Assembly: GCF_901709675.1 (NCBI RefSeq)
Contig: NC_051091.1
Span: 8,652,967-8,716,966 of the forward strand
Source of the DNA: Syngnathus acus
Lineage: Eukaryota; Chordata; Actinopteri; Syngnathiformes; Syngnathidae
DNA length: 64,000 bases
Reading direction: 5' to 3'
Part shown: piece after piece, positions 11,701 through 23,800 of the stretch
Position numbering within the stretch: position 1 is the stretch's first letter
How the letters are laid out: each line of letters begins with the position of its first letter
Translations under genes and position numbers: made by a program
The notes under the pieces: model-generated
Told to the model about the DNA's origin: nothing
Seen by the model: the letters and a program-made list of their open reading frames with translations, nothing else
Database searches by the model: none

Positions 11701-13309
11701 TTATGAGGTCTGTTCAGTCCTCTAACACAAATAGCACACGACAAGAACTGCAAATATATTGTTACTTAATGAGAAGACTAAATTTAATTTAGCAAAGGAT
11801 AGAGTGTGGCCATAAATGGCATCACAAATAAGAAGTTTCAGATGTTGAACTTCACACAGCAGACCTCAGAAGACCTTAACAACCTTTCCAGTTTCTTACA
11901 CCATCCATTTGTAAAATGAATTGCCCTCCACTGCATCATCACTTTTTTTTTTTTTGCTGTAGAGGCAGACTGACTTCTAGTTTAAGCGTCATCACATCGG
12001 CATAACGCCAACAAATTTTGTTGGATCTCAAGTTTGCTTACCTTCCAGCTTGAAAGTTTACAACCAATTCATCCAGTAAACGGTTGTTTCGTAGATCTTG
12101 TTCCGTTGCTTGCTAGTAGAAGAGGAAGTAAACGTTAAATAACAGAAGACAGATACGAATAAATTGTGTTACAAGCCCAGTCAAGGAACGAATTGAACTT
12201 GTTTCTGTCCTATATCTGAATCAGCCTAAGAAGGTTTATATCGGGCCAAGGCCACGTTATCATTGTGGCCCAAAAAAGTCTAACGTAAACAAATAATTTC
12301 ATTGCGCTCAAAGATTATGTGAAGTGGTTTGAAAATATTTTTTAAGGCATATTTTTCGTGGAAATATTAAAAATTGGTGCTGATACACTTTGAAGGTTCT
12401 ACTGTATTTTCAAAATTGGGGGGTTGGACAAAACAAGCCGAACAGATAATAATTGCAAAGTTTTTCAACATTAGATCACGTTTCCTTGACTTGGTTATTT
12501 TTTCTTTTCTAAAGGAGGAATTACAGTTCATATTGGTTAATGAGATTCCTGAAAAATGCTTCAAACTTACCGTATTGCAAACTGGACAGTGAAGCTTATG
12601 AGAAAAGAATTTGCGGATGCACAAGGAGCAAACTGTGAAATGAAACACAGACAATTATAATCCTTCTCATACACTGTCTGTTTCTGTCTAGCAAGCCATC
12701 TAATGATTGCAGTTTTGTTAAAGACTCAGAAAGTTATGAATGTTTCAAACTCGCATTGAAAAAAAGTTCACCGCTTATATTCTTAAGGTGACCAAAACAA
12801 TTCATTTACAAAATACAACTGCCGTACTTACAATTGTGAGAGCATTTGGTCATCATTGAAGTGTTGAGAAAATCAAAACAAATAGGACATCGGAGTAGGG
12901 CGTCAACGTTCTGTCAAAAGGGGGAAACATAACAAAAAACATGTCAGGTATTAGTTACTCGTCTGTTATAACATGCAAAGATATGACTTAGCACGAAAAC
13001 ATGGTTCGGATCACAATTATAATTGGTTGTATGGAGGGATAAACAGACTGGATCGCAATTGTTGTGTTAAGTTTCTTACTTAATTGGAGATGACGAATGC
13101 AACGCCAGAAAAGCTTGGCAGCACATATCTTGTGCATCTTATGTCAAATAATCTTTGGGTGCCTCGTTAGCTCCTGTGATCAACTCACAATTTAGCCAAC
13201 AAGCTAGCAAAACAAACACACGCGCGCGCGCAAAGTACTGACAGCAGCTCAAACTTACTTTTAAAGCCACCACACACGGTGGGAGATTATTTTCCGTTTG
13301 AAAGGCCAT
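4364..13309 (-). CDS. rad18: RAD18 E3 ubiquitin-protein ligase (13 coding exons)
   Basis: RAD18 pairs with the E2 enzyme RAD6 (UBE2A/B) to monoubiquitinate PCNA at stalled replication forks, switching on translesion synthesis in the nucleus. Exons, 5' to 3' on the minus strand: 13309-13259, 12910-12832, 12632-12571, 12112-12042, 9321-8975, 8422-8323, 8112-7925, 7759-7689, 7577-7517, 6167-6042, 5713-5587, 4999-4958, 4442-4364. They total 1404 nt (467 aa plus stop); human RAD18 is 495 aa and also has 13 exons. Domain order is RING (C25-C62), UBZ4 zinc finger (C206, C209, H221, C225), SAP (about 249-285) and RAD6-binding helix (about 344-385). All introns are GT-AG and phases close throughout. 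The first and last exons are short and less certain. SRGAP3 lies upstream on the same strand, as in human. Confidence 0.93.
6042..7759 (-). CDS. rad18: RAD18 exons 8-10: RAD6-binding region
   Basis: Three exons, 7689-7759, 7517-7577 and 6042-6167, encode VEEIVKEVE..., then IMVISKNHSEEEIEEVHSTY, then RKQHSRDFSRLVAQVRGRL. They align in order with the human segment that binds RAD6 and enters chromatin. The third exon is followed by a Gly/Glu-rich stretch that is poorly conserved. All junctions are in phase. Confidence 0.88.
7925..8112 (-). CDS. rad18: RAD18 exon 7: SAP DNA-binding domain
   Basis: This exon encodes the SAP helix-extension-helix (YNLLSMQELKRRLKECHLS, then QLIKRHKEFVHIYNAQRD). It is one of the best conserved parts of the vertebrate protein and contacts DNA. 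It lies immediately after the UBZ exon, in the family's usual order. Confidence 0.95.
8323..8422 (-). CDS. rad18: RAD18 exon 6: UBZ4 ubiquitin-binding zinc finger
   Basis: The exon encodes VECPVC followed by INKHLDMC, giving C206-x2-C209-x11-H221-x3-C225. That is the UBZ4 spacing, which in RAD18 binds ubiquitinated proteins at damage sites. An apparent GTAAGT inside the exon, right after the second Cys, is read through: the frame continues into the HLDMC half that completes the finger, and the true donor follows at the left end. Confidence 0.93.
8651..8709. repeat. Near-perfect 59-nt hairpin in RAD18 intron 5
   Basis: The arm at 8651-8664 (cattgaaagggaaa) is exactly complementary to 8696-8709. 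After one mismatch, TGG pairs with CCA, and after a second mismatch, TTTGA pairs with TCAAA, leaving an 11-nt loop. That is 22 base pairs with two single mismatches. It lies between RAD18 exons 5 and 6. It could be a tiny inverted-repeat element or a hairpin RNA. Nothing shows it is transcribed separately. Confidence 0.75.
8975..9321 (-). CDS. rad18: RAD18 exon 5: acidic, low-complexity linker
   Basis: This 347-nt exon, the longest of the gene, encodes about residues 88-203 between the RING and the UBZ finger. It is rich in Ser, Pro, Lys and acidic residues (motifs SSSSPPTDVKP and KEEPVDV) and is probably disordered. The KEEP-type motif resembles a sumoylation consensus, but that is only a pattern match. 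An intron of 2.7 kb precedes it, in which I see no further exon. Confidence 0.85.
9322..12041 (-). other. rad18: RAD18 intron 4, no further gene seen
   Basis: This 2.7 kb intron holds no convincing exon on either strand. A diverged stretch at about 10240-10305 (agaacatgcaaa ... accgtgctgcc, as words) faintly recalls the teleost retroposon found elsewhere in the window, too degraded to annotate separately with confidence. Confidence 0.6.
12571..12910 (-). CDS. rad18: RAD18 exons 2-3: RING finger
   Basis: Exon 2 (12832-12910) and exon 3 (12571-12632) join in phase to give a complete C3HC4 RING: C25-x2-C28, C40-x-H42, C45-x2-C48, C59-x2-C62, with the typical CPIC and CPVC pairs. In this family the RING recruits the charged E2 and supports dimerisation. 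No zinc ligand is missing, so the ligase should be active. Confidence 0.95.
13217..13232. repeat. CA/CG alternating tract in RAD18 intron 1
   Basis: An uninterrupted purine-pyrimidine alternation (cacacgcgcgcgcgc) lies about 30 bases inside intron 1 of RAD18. Such tracts can adopt Z-DNA under negative supercoiling. Its place just behind the promoter is where such supercoiling is expected. Confidence 0.8.
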
Positions 13310-13480
13310 ATCGCATCAATCAAACTACCGCTGCACCGTATCTCGGACTTTTGATCGGTTTCGCAACAACTTGACCCGCTCGAAATCGAAAATCCGACTA
13401 CGTCATATGACCACTTCCGCTCGGTCAACGTGTCTGAACCGGGACTCTGTGTCGAAATATTATTGTGATTATGCAATGGT
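13310..13480 (-). promoter_or_regulatory. rad18: Probable RAD18 promoter and 5' leader
   Basis: The segment directly upstream of the RAD18 start codon (13307-13309) is richer in CpG than its surroundings and has no TATA box in the expected place. It contains TACGTCATATGAC (a CRE-like core beside an E-box) and CACTTCCGCTC (an ETS-type core). This fits a housekeeping repair gene. The start ATG gives MAFQTENN..., similar in length to the human leader before the RING. No transcription start can be fixed from sequence alone. Confidence 0.5.
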
Positions 13481-13772
13481 GTGGAACGAGTTCGATTCAC
13501 AAAGAGAGCTTTTTATAATATTTTTTTGAATCAATAGATCAAGGTATGAGCATGCAGTGCGTTACAAATTGTAACGACTGTTAGATCAAATTAAATTGTG
13601 AATCAAAACAGCACTTAATTATTGGCGTAAAAACTATATTTATAAAGTCAGGATTGGGTAAGCATTTGAGCTCGTGACTTTTAAATTGAACAATTCTTGA
13701 GTTACAATTAACAATTAATAAATGAGACAAACAGAACAGTCCAGCTGTGATTGAGTCAACACCTGGAAAAAT

Positions 13773-13795
13773 ATTATTATTATTATTATTATTAA
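13773..13795. repeat. (ATT)n microsatellite
   Basis: About seven ATT units in a row, in the gap upstream of RAD18. Confidence 0.9.
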
Positions 13796-15686
13796 AGTAA
13801 TTTGTGCTTGAAAGTGTTTTTATGTTGTCTGTGGGTTATTTCTTGTGGTATTGATCACGTTTCTGCAGCCATTGGATAAATAGAAGTGGTTCTTGAGTCT
13901 TTACAGCTGCACCAAAGAAACAAAACAAACACACTCTTTCTTGTTAAGTACTGTGTCATTGTTGAAGTCTCCTGGAGCAATTTACTAAATCTGTACCAAA
14001 CCCCCGGTGGCTCCTGATGCTGTGTCGTCAGTAAATAAATTGACGAGTGTTGTTTTGAGTAGCTCAAAGGTAGAAAAGGCGGCGGACAAGTGAAAGCTAT
14101 TTTACCATAATTGTGGGAAATAAAAGGCAAAAAAGATCCCCTTGGACAACTTCAGCTCCAAAAACAACATTGATTTTGTACAGCAGACATAAAAGGATGT
14201 CGAGGCAAGTTGCAATGAGGTCCCAAATGAATTGCCAGCCTTGCAAAGGACATTGGATTAGATCAATGGAAAATGAGTTGGGTTATTGCAGTGAACTTCA
14301 ATCAAAATTGAAATAATGTGAAATATGCACAGTCAAATCAGTTTCAAATAGTTTGTCAAATCATGAAGGGAAACATTAGTTTTCAATTCATCTCAAGAAT
14401 CAGCCAATTTCCCCTTTGTTTGTGTGCGTAAGCAATTCAAGCCACAAATAATAAGCAGCATATTTTCCTTAACTTTCATCTGCATTTTAATAAGTGTAGC
14501 TTGAAAATGGTTAATACCAATTGGGCATTTAAAGAAAAAAACAACAACACATGATTAAGGCACACTTTTGTAGAATGAAACACATAATGCTAATATAATA
14601 AATAGAAATGACAAAATAAATCCATCCATCCGACAGGTGTATTTCATTTCCATTTGATCAGACTAAACATGTAATTAAATAGCTTTTGTTGTTTGTTATT
14701 TGTCTCACAGTTTTCAATAAAAGCATAAATAAGCACAAAGAGATTTCACAGACAGAGCCATGCAGTGTCATCTCAAAAAATTAAGCCGGCTTCCGGGAAA
14801 ACGTCCTGTTCGGCTGCACTTAGCTAAAGCCAGGCATGTGTAGCACTTTGATGTGAATGGTATCAAGCATTCCACATATGAAATACATCAAAGAAACATT
14901 CACTTAACTTGGTGATTTCGTGCAGCTTTCTGCATTGTTGAAATAAAAAGCCTTCGCGGGGGCAAGCAATGTGTTTCCACTTAAATGTGCGCCCAAAGCA
15001 AGTTCTAGCGGCACACCGTGGATCAGTGGAACAAATTCATTAACTTTCCTACGCCCAGGGGAATGGAGCCCTCACATGAATCCAAATCCAGACAACCTTA
15101 GATTATCTGTGAAATAGTTTTGAAAATGTAAGATCATTGCATGCCAACAACATGGAATGTCATATTGGGAATTCAATCGCTCAGTCCATATGAGGAGACT
15201 CCTAATGAAGCTGTTTGCAAGTTAGTTATGATCCGGTCTTGTTATTGTATGCAGTGCACAGGTGTGACCTGCATGCGGCTTGGCCGGAACTGGAGCAAAT
15301 GAGTCCCAATAGATGAAGCCAAACATGCATCTGGAATGAAACAACATATGTGCTGATTAGATCATGATGCTTTTAGCATGTGCTTTGTGTCTGTTGCATC
15401 TTATGTTGACATGATCTTCAACATCATTAGCAGGATGCAAATGACAACAAGGAATCTTGCGATCTTTACGATGGGGAATGGTTTGAAAACAAGCATGGAA
15501 CATCGACAAAGCCAAACAGTAAACAAATATTGATTGAAAAAATTTGAAATATGTGCTATTCCTCTTCAGTTCTCTAGGTGGCGGTAATATCTGTACATTG
15601 AGGATGCTCACACACACACACAAATGTTGAAGAAGGGGGCAAAATGTTAAAATCAATGTTTACCTATATGATTTTCAATATTTATT

Positions 15687-15778
15687 TACTTATCCTCATT
15701 AGGGTCACAGGTGAGCTGGAGCACATCCCGGCTGACTTTAAGCTTGATGCTAGGTCGGCATAGACCGGTCAGCATGTC
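15687..15778 (-). repeat. Diverged copy of teleost (TGGA)n-tailed retroposon
   Basis: The plus strand reads acttatcctcattagggtca, then gagctggagcacatcccggc. This is the same layout as the better copy at 15951-16072 (cttagtccccacgggggtcg, gtgctggagcctatcccagc) but more mutated and without its tail. Confidence 0.65.
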
Positions 15779-15950
15779 AAGTGTCAATTTTGCACCTTAT
15801 TGAAAAATTAAAACCCTCGCTGAATCTAAATGCAAGTTTTTGGAATATGTGAGTACGCGTGGAGAAAATAAACAAAAAGAGCGAGACCAAACTGCATGCA
15901 GGGAAGTCAAGTGCCAAAAGCCATTGACTGTGAAGGAGGCATGCTATCCA

Positions 15951-16072
15951 TCCATCCATTTTCTGAACCGCTTAGTCCCCACGGGGGTCGCGGGTGTGCT
16001 GGAGCCTATCCCAGCCGTCATCGGGCAGTAGGCGGGGGACACCCTGAACCGGTTGCCAGCCAATCGCAGGGC
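15951..16072 (-). mobile_element. 5'-truncated teleost retroposon with 12-bp target-site duplication
   Basis: Read on the minus strand, the element begins gccctgcgattggctggc and ends in aagcggttcagaaaatgga plus a short (TGGA)n tail. It is a very common interspersed family in percomorph fish. The 12-mer gcatgctatcca occurs exactly at 15939-15950 and again at 16073-16084, directly flanking it. A duplicated target, 5' truncation and simple-repeat tail together indicate LINE-type retroposition. I do not assign a database family name. Confidence 0.82.
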
Positions 16073-18644
16073 GCATGCTATCCAAATCTTCTCCATTTCA
16101 CCTTGAGAATTATATAAATAATACATAATTCTAGAGTCACGTACAAATTAGGAAGAACAGATGGTGCAATCATGTTAACTGAGCGCTTTATAATGAAAAT
16201 GCTAGGTTGTTTTCATCATCACACGGTTTATCACTTAATGGGATTCACCTGAAAATACAAGCCGCTACTTACCACGCAAACATGCACAAGGAAATGAAAT
16301 AAATGATATAAATTAAACATGACTTCCACTTGTTTACACGATTTCATTGTGATTAGGCAAATGAATGATCGCCCGGCTCACCAGTCGGGCCCAGGGGGCC
16401 CATAATTGAAGAGAAACGCCATGTTGATGAGGTCAAGGAGGTAAAGGTAGAGGCAGGAAGTACATTTACGATCATTTTGTTCCACTGTGACTTGCGCTAA
16501 TTGATTATCCGTTATTGTTCTGTTTGCGCTGGTTTTTGTTTTAATTATGGAACAAATACGGCCAACGGCAAGGCCTTGTTCAACCATTTTGACGAATCAT
16601 TAAAAAGTAAGAAAAAACAATCTTCCTCAGGTTTCCCAAACATATATCGCCTTAATTGAATGCATTCAATGTGGAGGTTTCTTCCTAAACAACAACAGAT
16701 TTGTGCTCCTTGGGAGAGCTAAGCTGTTTGTTGGACATGTTGTTGGTTTTGTCAGGTGGAACAAATTGGATTTTGTTAATGCTATGTCACTCTAACGAGC
16801 GAACTTTAAAGGCAATTTCCAAGAGAGATGCAATCGTCTAATTTATGCAGGATTCCGTTTTCTGAGCATTGACTGGATTGTTGCCTTCCAGGTGCTTTCA
16901 CTAAGCGAGACACCCTCGCAGAATTTTATACATTGTATTGATGCGCGATCGCTACCTTGTGGCCACAACAAAAACTGCATGCTAGATCTTAATAAAACAA
17001 ATTATAAAATATTTTTAGTGAGCGATTTATTTGTATTTTTTATACATATATGTATAGCCTACCTTTAATATTTTCTATATATTTTATACACTGTACTTTT
17101 TGTTCTCGATTGGGTTTTTTTGTGGAAATGTTTAGTACTGTAGTGTACATTGTATATAGAAGTAAATAATTCCCCAAACAAGACCATTGAGCATTAATGG
17201 TTTTATTTGGATGCACATTTTTTTCATCCTCTTAGTGGTAAGGTATATCACAGGTTTCTAATTAACCAGACACTCACCACTAGACATACAATTAAAGAGA
17301 AGATTGACAACAACTCACATTCCATCATCACAAGACAGGCACAGTTGTCTCTCTAACAGAAGTGTTTTGTATTATTATTATTATTTTAATTGTATTATCG
17401 CACCAGCTCCGCAATCGAGAGAAAATGACTTTTTACATCACACGTAGAGAAAACACAATTGCCTTTTAAGCTCTACAAGCAGGAACCCTCATTCGTGCGT
17501 TACCCAGCAACACTGCAATGTGTTTGCTTTGTTCAAGAAGGAAAAGATGAATCTATGGCTCAGGCACAGCACAGACACGTCACCGGGAAAACAACAAGAT
17601 GCAATAAATATTCTGAGAAAACTCTACTGAATTTGCTAACCAGTAGATTAGGTGCATAGTGGTATTTAAATCTATTTTTTTTATCTGTCACTCAGCACGG
17701 GAAAAACAGTTCATAATGACCCTGGACAAATTATTGCAAAAAGAGCAATTGAAGGTAATCATAGAAAAGTAACATTCATAATAAATATGACAAATAATAT
17801 TAAAAAAGTAATACAAAAGTTAAAAAAAAAAAAAAATCAATGCAGTGCACAAAAGGCACTCTAGACATCCATTTGCACATAGCTGTATAAATAAAACTGA
17901 CAAACACGATTCTCCTGTATTTTTTGTGGTCTCTTTTGAATATTCTCATATTTTGTACATACAATTTTATAGGGGCAAAAGTCATGTTTGATAAAGACAC
18001 ACATAACTAAAGTACAGTACAGTATATCTTTTTACAGGTTGCGTAAAATGGACTGCTGATGACAAGGCAGTACCATCGATAACCATCAGGGGGAGCAGAT
18101 GCCTAGTATAACTTGAGAAAGGTGGGGATGCTCTATTTTTGGCAGTACTTGGTAGGAAATCAAATATTTTGCATTGAGAAAGTGCTTCGTTTGCATGCTT
18201 GAGTATTGTACATTTTCCTGTAAACGGATTAAGTGATCAATATGAGGCCAGGTAGAATCAAATAGTTTTGAGTCAAGGTTTTATCCGCCAAAGCCAATCA
18301 TGGAAGCATTTAATCAACAGTGCTGACATTACACCAGAAAGCATGCAGTACGACTTTGACTCCAGAGTTTCTATAATAAGAGATAAGTCATTACACTTCG
18401 AAAAATTAGAGCTGAATTAACAAATGTTGCATCATTCAGAAGAGCTTTGATGTTATTAATAAATTGAACTTAATTGATAGTGTGGTGCTGTGGGTCCTCT
18501 TTGTAACGTCTGTGTTGTACTTTTTTTCTCTCGATGTAACAAATCTCTAAGTAGAACACGAGACATGGCATCAATCCATCTTGCTTCTCCTCACCCATGT
18601 TGCTCCTCACACTCAAGTCTTCAAAGCATGAATGTTTTTGTCCT

Positions 18645-18740
18645 ACAGACGGAAGATGGTGCATGGGGAGAACATACAAACTCCACACAAGAAGGAAGGA
18701 GCCCACATTGGAACCCCGATCTCATTATTCCTCCGTGCTG
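18645..18740 (-). repeat. Internal fragment of the same retroposon family
   Basis: The words tggggagaacatacaaactc, cacacaagaaggaaggagcc and tattcctccgtgctgct follow the order of the middle part of the family (normally ggggagaacatgcaaactcc ... cgtgctgcc). It carries many substitutions and an ORF that means nothing. Confidence 0.7.
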
Positions 18741-19541
18741 CTCTGAAATTCAAGTTTTTCAAATGAAGACTTTTATGAAGAATATGACGGTGAACCCATC
18801 CAGCCATCAGTTTAGTACAGCACACTCAGCAACTGGATTCAAACACGCACAACAGCAGGTTTGATGATTTCACAAAGACAGAGAATAAATTGAAAATGAT
18901 TACAAGGGTTGTTTGGTTGAGATATTTTTAAGTTCCCTTCATGTCAACGATCTCCTTTTTTGAAATTGAGTCTGTACAAAATCAAAACATTTAGAAAAAA
19001 AAAATCCCTGCTATATTTACATATTTGAGGATTCTAACAATTAGTGGATTCATTAGTTGTGTCTTGTCATTCTGGTCGCACATGCCGGACAGTTGTTGTT
19101 ACAGCACATGCACCACTGTCCGCCTCCACCGGTTTACAAACACATTGTCGCAAATGTGTTTTTCTCCCTCAACTCCCCAGTGTGCCTGAACATCTTCACC
19201 AATCCAAATGATGCATTCAAACTGCACTGGGGAAAATCCAATTGTCCATAATCTGACTCCATGGATGCAGATTTTTGTTAGTTGTTCTTGAGGTAAAAAG
19301 CAGATACATATGCATGATGCTCATGCATGTGTATTGTTATAAAGAAGGCAAAGCTTGAACCTATCACACCTCTGCAGCCCTCTCCCCATCTGCATCACCA
19401 TGGCAACCCTTCACTACGGCAGCTTCCTACAGATATGCGTTAAGTCAGGCAGAAAACAGAGATAAAGCATCAGTTTGCCACACATGGCCCCGAGCGTTTA
19501 AAGCCAAACGATGTCTTCAGGAAATTCCCCTGCAACTTGTT

Positions 19542-19547
19542 TTTATT
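19542..19547 (-). terminator. Candidate proximal poly(A) signal of SRGAP3
   Basis: A minus-strand AATAAA lies about 210 bases past the SRGAP3 stop codon. Mammalian SRGAP3 uses a much longer 3' UTR, so this may be a proximal site or a chance word. Confidence 0.3.
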
Positions 19548-19753
19548 TTTAGAAAGAAATCATACTAGCAGCTCCTCTGATATGAACACTGCACCTCAAA
19601 ATGATACTTTCTTTTACCCCCTCCTCCCTCGTCACTAACTGGAGTGGAGCATTGATCACGCAAATAAAAGGCTGCGTTGTTTTCTAAACTAGGTAGCCGA
19701 AAATATTATTCAAGAGTTGCAGTCCCATTTCCAGCCCTCTTATTTGACCTTCG

Positions 19754-20817
19754 CTACATGGTGCCAGATTTGTCAGCATCGTTGGCCACATTCATACCGG
19801 ACCCGGCCGCCGTGCTGTTACTGGGAAACATTTTATCAGTGGGCGTTACAGCCGGGCTGCCCACCCCAGAAGAACCAGAACTGCTGGAGCGGTGCTGGGT
19901 GGGAGGGGGACGCAGCGGCCTCATGGGCGGCGGGCGCAACTGAGCGCCGGCGGCGAGCCGGGCCGAGAGCGTCGGCTTGAAGGTGGTCATCATCTCGGAG
20001 GTGGAGCTGTTGCTCCGGCGCATGGCTGCATCTGGGTCGCGGATCATGATGGTGTGTAAGGGACTGCCAGGTTCTGAGCTAACCGGGTTCTTCAAGGGCT
20101 CCAAGGTGTCCAAAACCACATCGGGAGCCTGCTTGGCTGAGTTCTGCCGCTCCAGCTCACGAAGCTCATGGAGCGCCGTGGTCATGGTCTTCTCTATGTC
20201 CTGCTCAAGGCAAGAACCGACATATGAAGAACATAAACACAGGAAATAGCAGAGGTGCTAATTGACATGCCAGCCTCACCTCAGCCAGAGCCTCGGCTTC
20301 CAGTGACTTGTGGTCCCCAAGGCTGCTATGGCGTGTGGCCCCTGACACGGGCCTCAGCGGATGGCCCTCGGGATAGACCTTCCTTTCTGGATAGTTAATA
20401 TTTCCGGAACTACCAAAGGTCCCCAGTCGCTTTTTTTCTGGGCTTTCCATACGCGCCTTGTTGACGGACATCTTGCGAGGACTGCTGGGACAGGCAGCGG
20501 CCCGCGGAGGAGTGTCGGGTACTCGTGTTGGACTCTGAGTGTCTGCCCCGCTGCGACGGCGAGGAATGGCTGCTCCGTCGGAACGCAAGCGAACCCTGCG
20601 GGGAGGCACATTTTGTCACACAGCAAACCTTAGCTGCATAAAAAGAGAAGGGGTTGATTTCACTGACCTGCCCATGACGCCTCCAAAATTGTAATCAGGC
20701 GATTGTTCACATGGTGAGGGGCCGTCGTTTTTGGAGGAACTTCTTTCATCCAGTAGTGGCCCACTGCTGGCTTCACTATCCGCTTTCTGACTGAGGTTAT
20801 CTGAGAAGGCATCATCC
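19754..20817 (-). CDS. srgap3: SRGAP3 exons 20-22: disordered C-terminal tail
   Basis: Exons 20668-20817, 20280-20595 and 19754-20200 encode a Ser/Pro/Arg-rich tail. Conserved patches include [16 protein letters not shown]-like (here [14 protein letters not shown]), [29 protein letters not shown] and [16 protein letters not shown]. It ends MFPSNS..., DKSGTM and TAG at 19754-19756. The last exon is markedly GC-rich relative to the rest. Confidence 0.95.
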
Positions 20818-23800
20818 CTGAGAGAGTAGTAGCTTGCTAGTCAGGATGGATTGCAGCATAAATACAAAGTCAACAGCTAAATGGAGAAAGTTACTTACAC
20901 ATCTTGCACGACGATGTATTGATGAGGGATCAGCCCATCCACGCCGTTGTGTCGGCCCTCCCACCAGTCCTCGGATGCACGGTGATAGAGAAGCAGAGAC
21001 GCTCCCTTCTTGAACGACAGTTCTCTCGGACTGCGGCCCACGTAATCGAATTTAGCGATGGCCTCGATTTGTTCAACCTCTGAAAATAATAAATCAATAC
21101 AACAAAAGCAATCAAATCAAATACAATACGAGTGTCAAATCTGAAGGTAGCGTAACAATCGTTACTTAATATTTCAGGAAGAAAATATTTTTAGCTTCCT
21201 CATATAACTGCCCAAGTCATTTTAACACAAAATACCAATAATGGAGGCGTATCAAATGTCAATGCATTTTTCGCATCCAACCAGTAGAGGTCAGTAATAG
21301 TTAATTAATGCTGCTCCCGTCTCAGCAAATATTAGGTCCCAAATGATTTACACCATGGACAAAAAAATTCTAAATGAAATAAAACGTTATCTGTTCAATA
21401 AATATTTAGTATAATAATCGTAAGACGTTGTCCTAAGAATGCTCAAATTAAGAAAATATACAAAGTTTTAAATTTAATTGTTGTACTTTATCAGTCTCTT
21501 GCCACCAAAAAAACAAAAATACTAAATAATACTATATAATTGATGGACGATGGAATCATTTTGGTACTAACTGAATCTATGTTAAAAATAACAGTTACAA
21601 AATGTGCAGATGTTTCAGAATGATCTACATCAGACAATGAACATTTCCAGTCATGTTGAACAAGAGATTTTGAGACATGAGGTTGTTATTGAAAGAGCCC
21701 CTGATAGAATCATGTCCATTATGCAATTTGTGGATCCACGGCACGGAGAAAAATATATTCTGCAAAAGTCCCGAGAGAATTGCTGATTCGAACAAAGAGC
21801 GGGCAAGCAGAGATGAAGGGAGGAGAGTGAAGAATAAAAAGAGAAACTCATGTCAAATTCAATCATATTTACCACTAGGGCTGAATTGACAGTTTAAATA
21901 AAAACATCCATTGCTAAGTACAAAACAAACATGCAAAAAGTTTTTTTTTCCCTCAATAAAGATAATGTTATAAATTAATAAAAAAATACAGCATGGACAT
22001 TTTAAATGTGGTAATCTGCTTATACAATGTTGTGTTTTCACTGGCTAAATAAAATCGTCTGGGTCTGAGTAGATAAGCAAAACACCTCCATCACTTACTC
22101 ATAGCCAGCGAGTGAGGATAAGCGATTCAGAAAATGGATGGATGGAAGGAAGCAGTATAAAATGCGGAAATCTTGAGCAATTAACAGTGACGACTACAAT
22201 GCCGCTGACCTTCATCACTCGTGTGGGGTTCAGTTCCATTGTCGGCTTCATCCAGAGTTCCTGGCTCACTGTGAGGACTGTCACTGCAGTGATAAATTGG
22301 ACATTTAAATATGTGATTTCTGGTTACCTATGATATTCTGACAGTTCACTCACCAGTATTCCTCTCCTCCAGTCATGCATTTTTCATAGACCGGGCCGTC
22401 CAGTTCCCGTAGACTGGGAAAGATGACTTCATTGTGTATAATGATAGTCTTGATGACCTCGTTCACATGCGCCTGGCATGACACCGGGTCCTGGCTGTCA
22501 GGAATGGGCATCAGCGTGGGACCAAAGCAGATGGCCAAGTTGTATGGATCCATCATGTTCTCGTCACTGTATTGGGAGAGACTGAGGCACAAAGAAAATA
22601 TGTCAATCATATCTCAGCTGACATGGAGATCATTTTATTTCCAATACTCAGATTGTTTGGTGCTGGTTGGAAAGATTCAGAATCACCTTGAAATTACTTA
22701 TGATTTGAGCTAGAACTCACAGCTCACCCTAAGTCACTTGACACATTGGAACATTGTAAGCTTTGACCACAGCCCAGTGCACAAAGCAATGTTCATAAAG
22801 ATATGCTTGGAAGCTTTGGCCAAGAAGAACTTAAAACGATCTTGATGAAAAACTTCCCAGATCAAATTTGTTCATATCAATGATATAAGTGTGCAAAGAA
22901 ATGACTCATATGTAAGAACCAAACTCACTGATTGAGAAAAGCAAAAAGGTATCTCATGACAATGATGATAGTCCGAGGCAGCGTCACAACAATCTGCTGG
23001 ATGTGACGTGCTCGCTCTGCTCCCGACTCCAACTCTGAAACACAACATTAGGCCACATGGTAACAATTTAAAGCCAGTGTCCAAGAGAATTATTTTCACC
23101 AATTTCAATTGGTGAATTAAAACAACAAACAGGAAATCCGTCAATATGTTGTCGCACTTTATTTGATTTTTTTTTTTCGTCTCCATATTGCACATGTGAC
23201 ATTCCTGTTTGTACCGAGTGACACTATTTAAGCTAGCATTTTTTTTGATACACCCGTCTGCCTTCCAGCCTGTGACACATTTATCACGCCTCTCTCTCTT
23301 CCTACTGGCTCTCTGCTAAGTATTACAGAGGGAGCGCTGGGGTTCGGATTGCTTCCATGTGTTGACTTCTCTCGCATCAACCGAGAGTCTCGGAAACTTT
23401 GTTTTTCCCCTTTGGCGATTTTGATTGCACACAAACACACACAGATTCAGTCGCTCTGGCTTTGAATTGCGTAGTGACTCACTGATGGTTGAAATGAAGT
23501 CCAGGAAACGTTCCTTTGGGAAGAGGGAGTTCTCCAGGCCTCGGAAGTAGAGTTTAAGCACTCCTGCCACTGAGTTGATATCGTGCTCATTGTGGTCGTC
23601 TATTAAGGGATCTTCTCCTGATGAATCATAACAATCAAGCGTTCAACGGCTAATGAGCTCCAGGAACATTAATCGTAGATGACATGATGATAAGAAGCCT
23701 CTCACCTCTTTCAAATGAATTTTTGATATCATTCACTTCCACCTGTGATCCAGGAACTCGGAAGATGCCTTGCTGCTGCAGGCCTGACGGGAAGATATAG

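Larger units (their letters stand above)
13310..19753. other. Intergenic region RAD18 - SRGAP3
   Basis: About 6.4 kb separates the RAD18 start from the SRGAP3 stop codon. I see no gene. It holds an (ATT)n run at 13773-13795, a (CA)n run at 15611-15622, and several fragments of one teleost retroposon family (15687-15778, 15951-16072, 18645-18740). The right-hand part is presumably the SRGAP3 3' UTR. Confidence 0.65.

Noticed and set aside
18081-18103. CTCF-like word catcagggggagcag
   Set aside because: At least two mismatches to the core; such matches are expected by chance.
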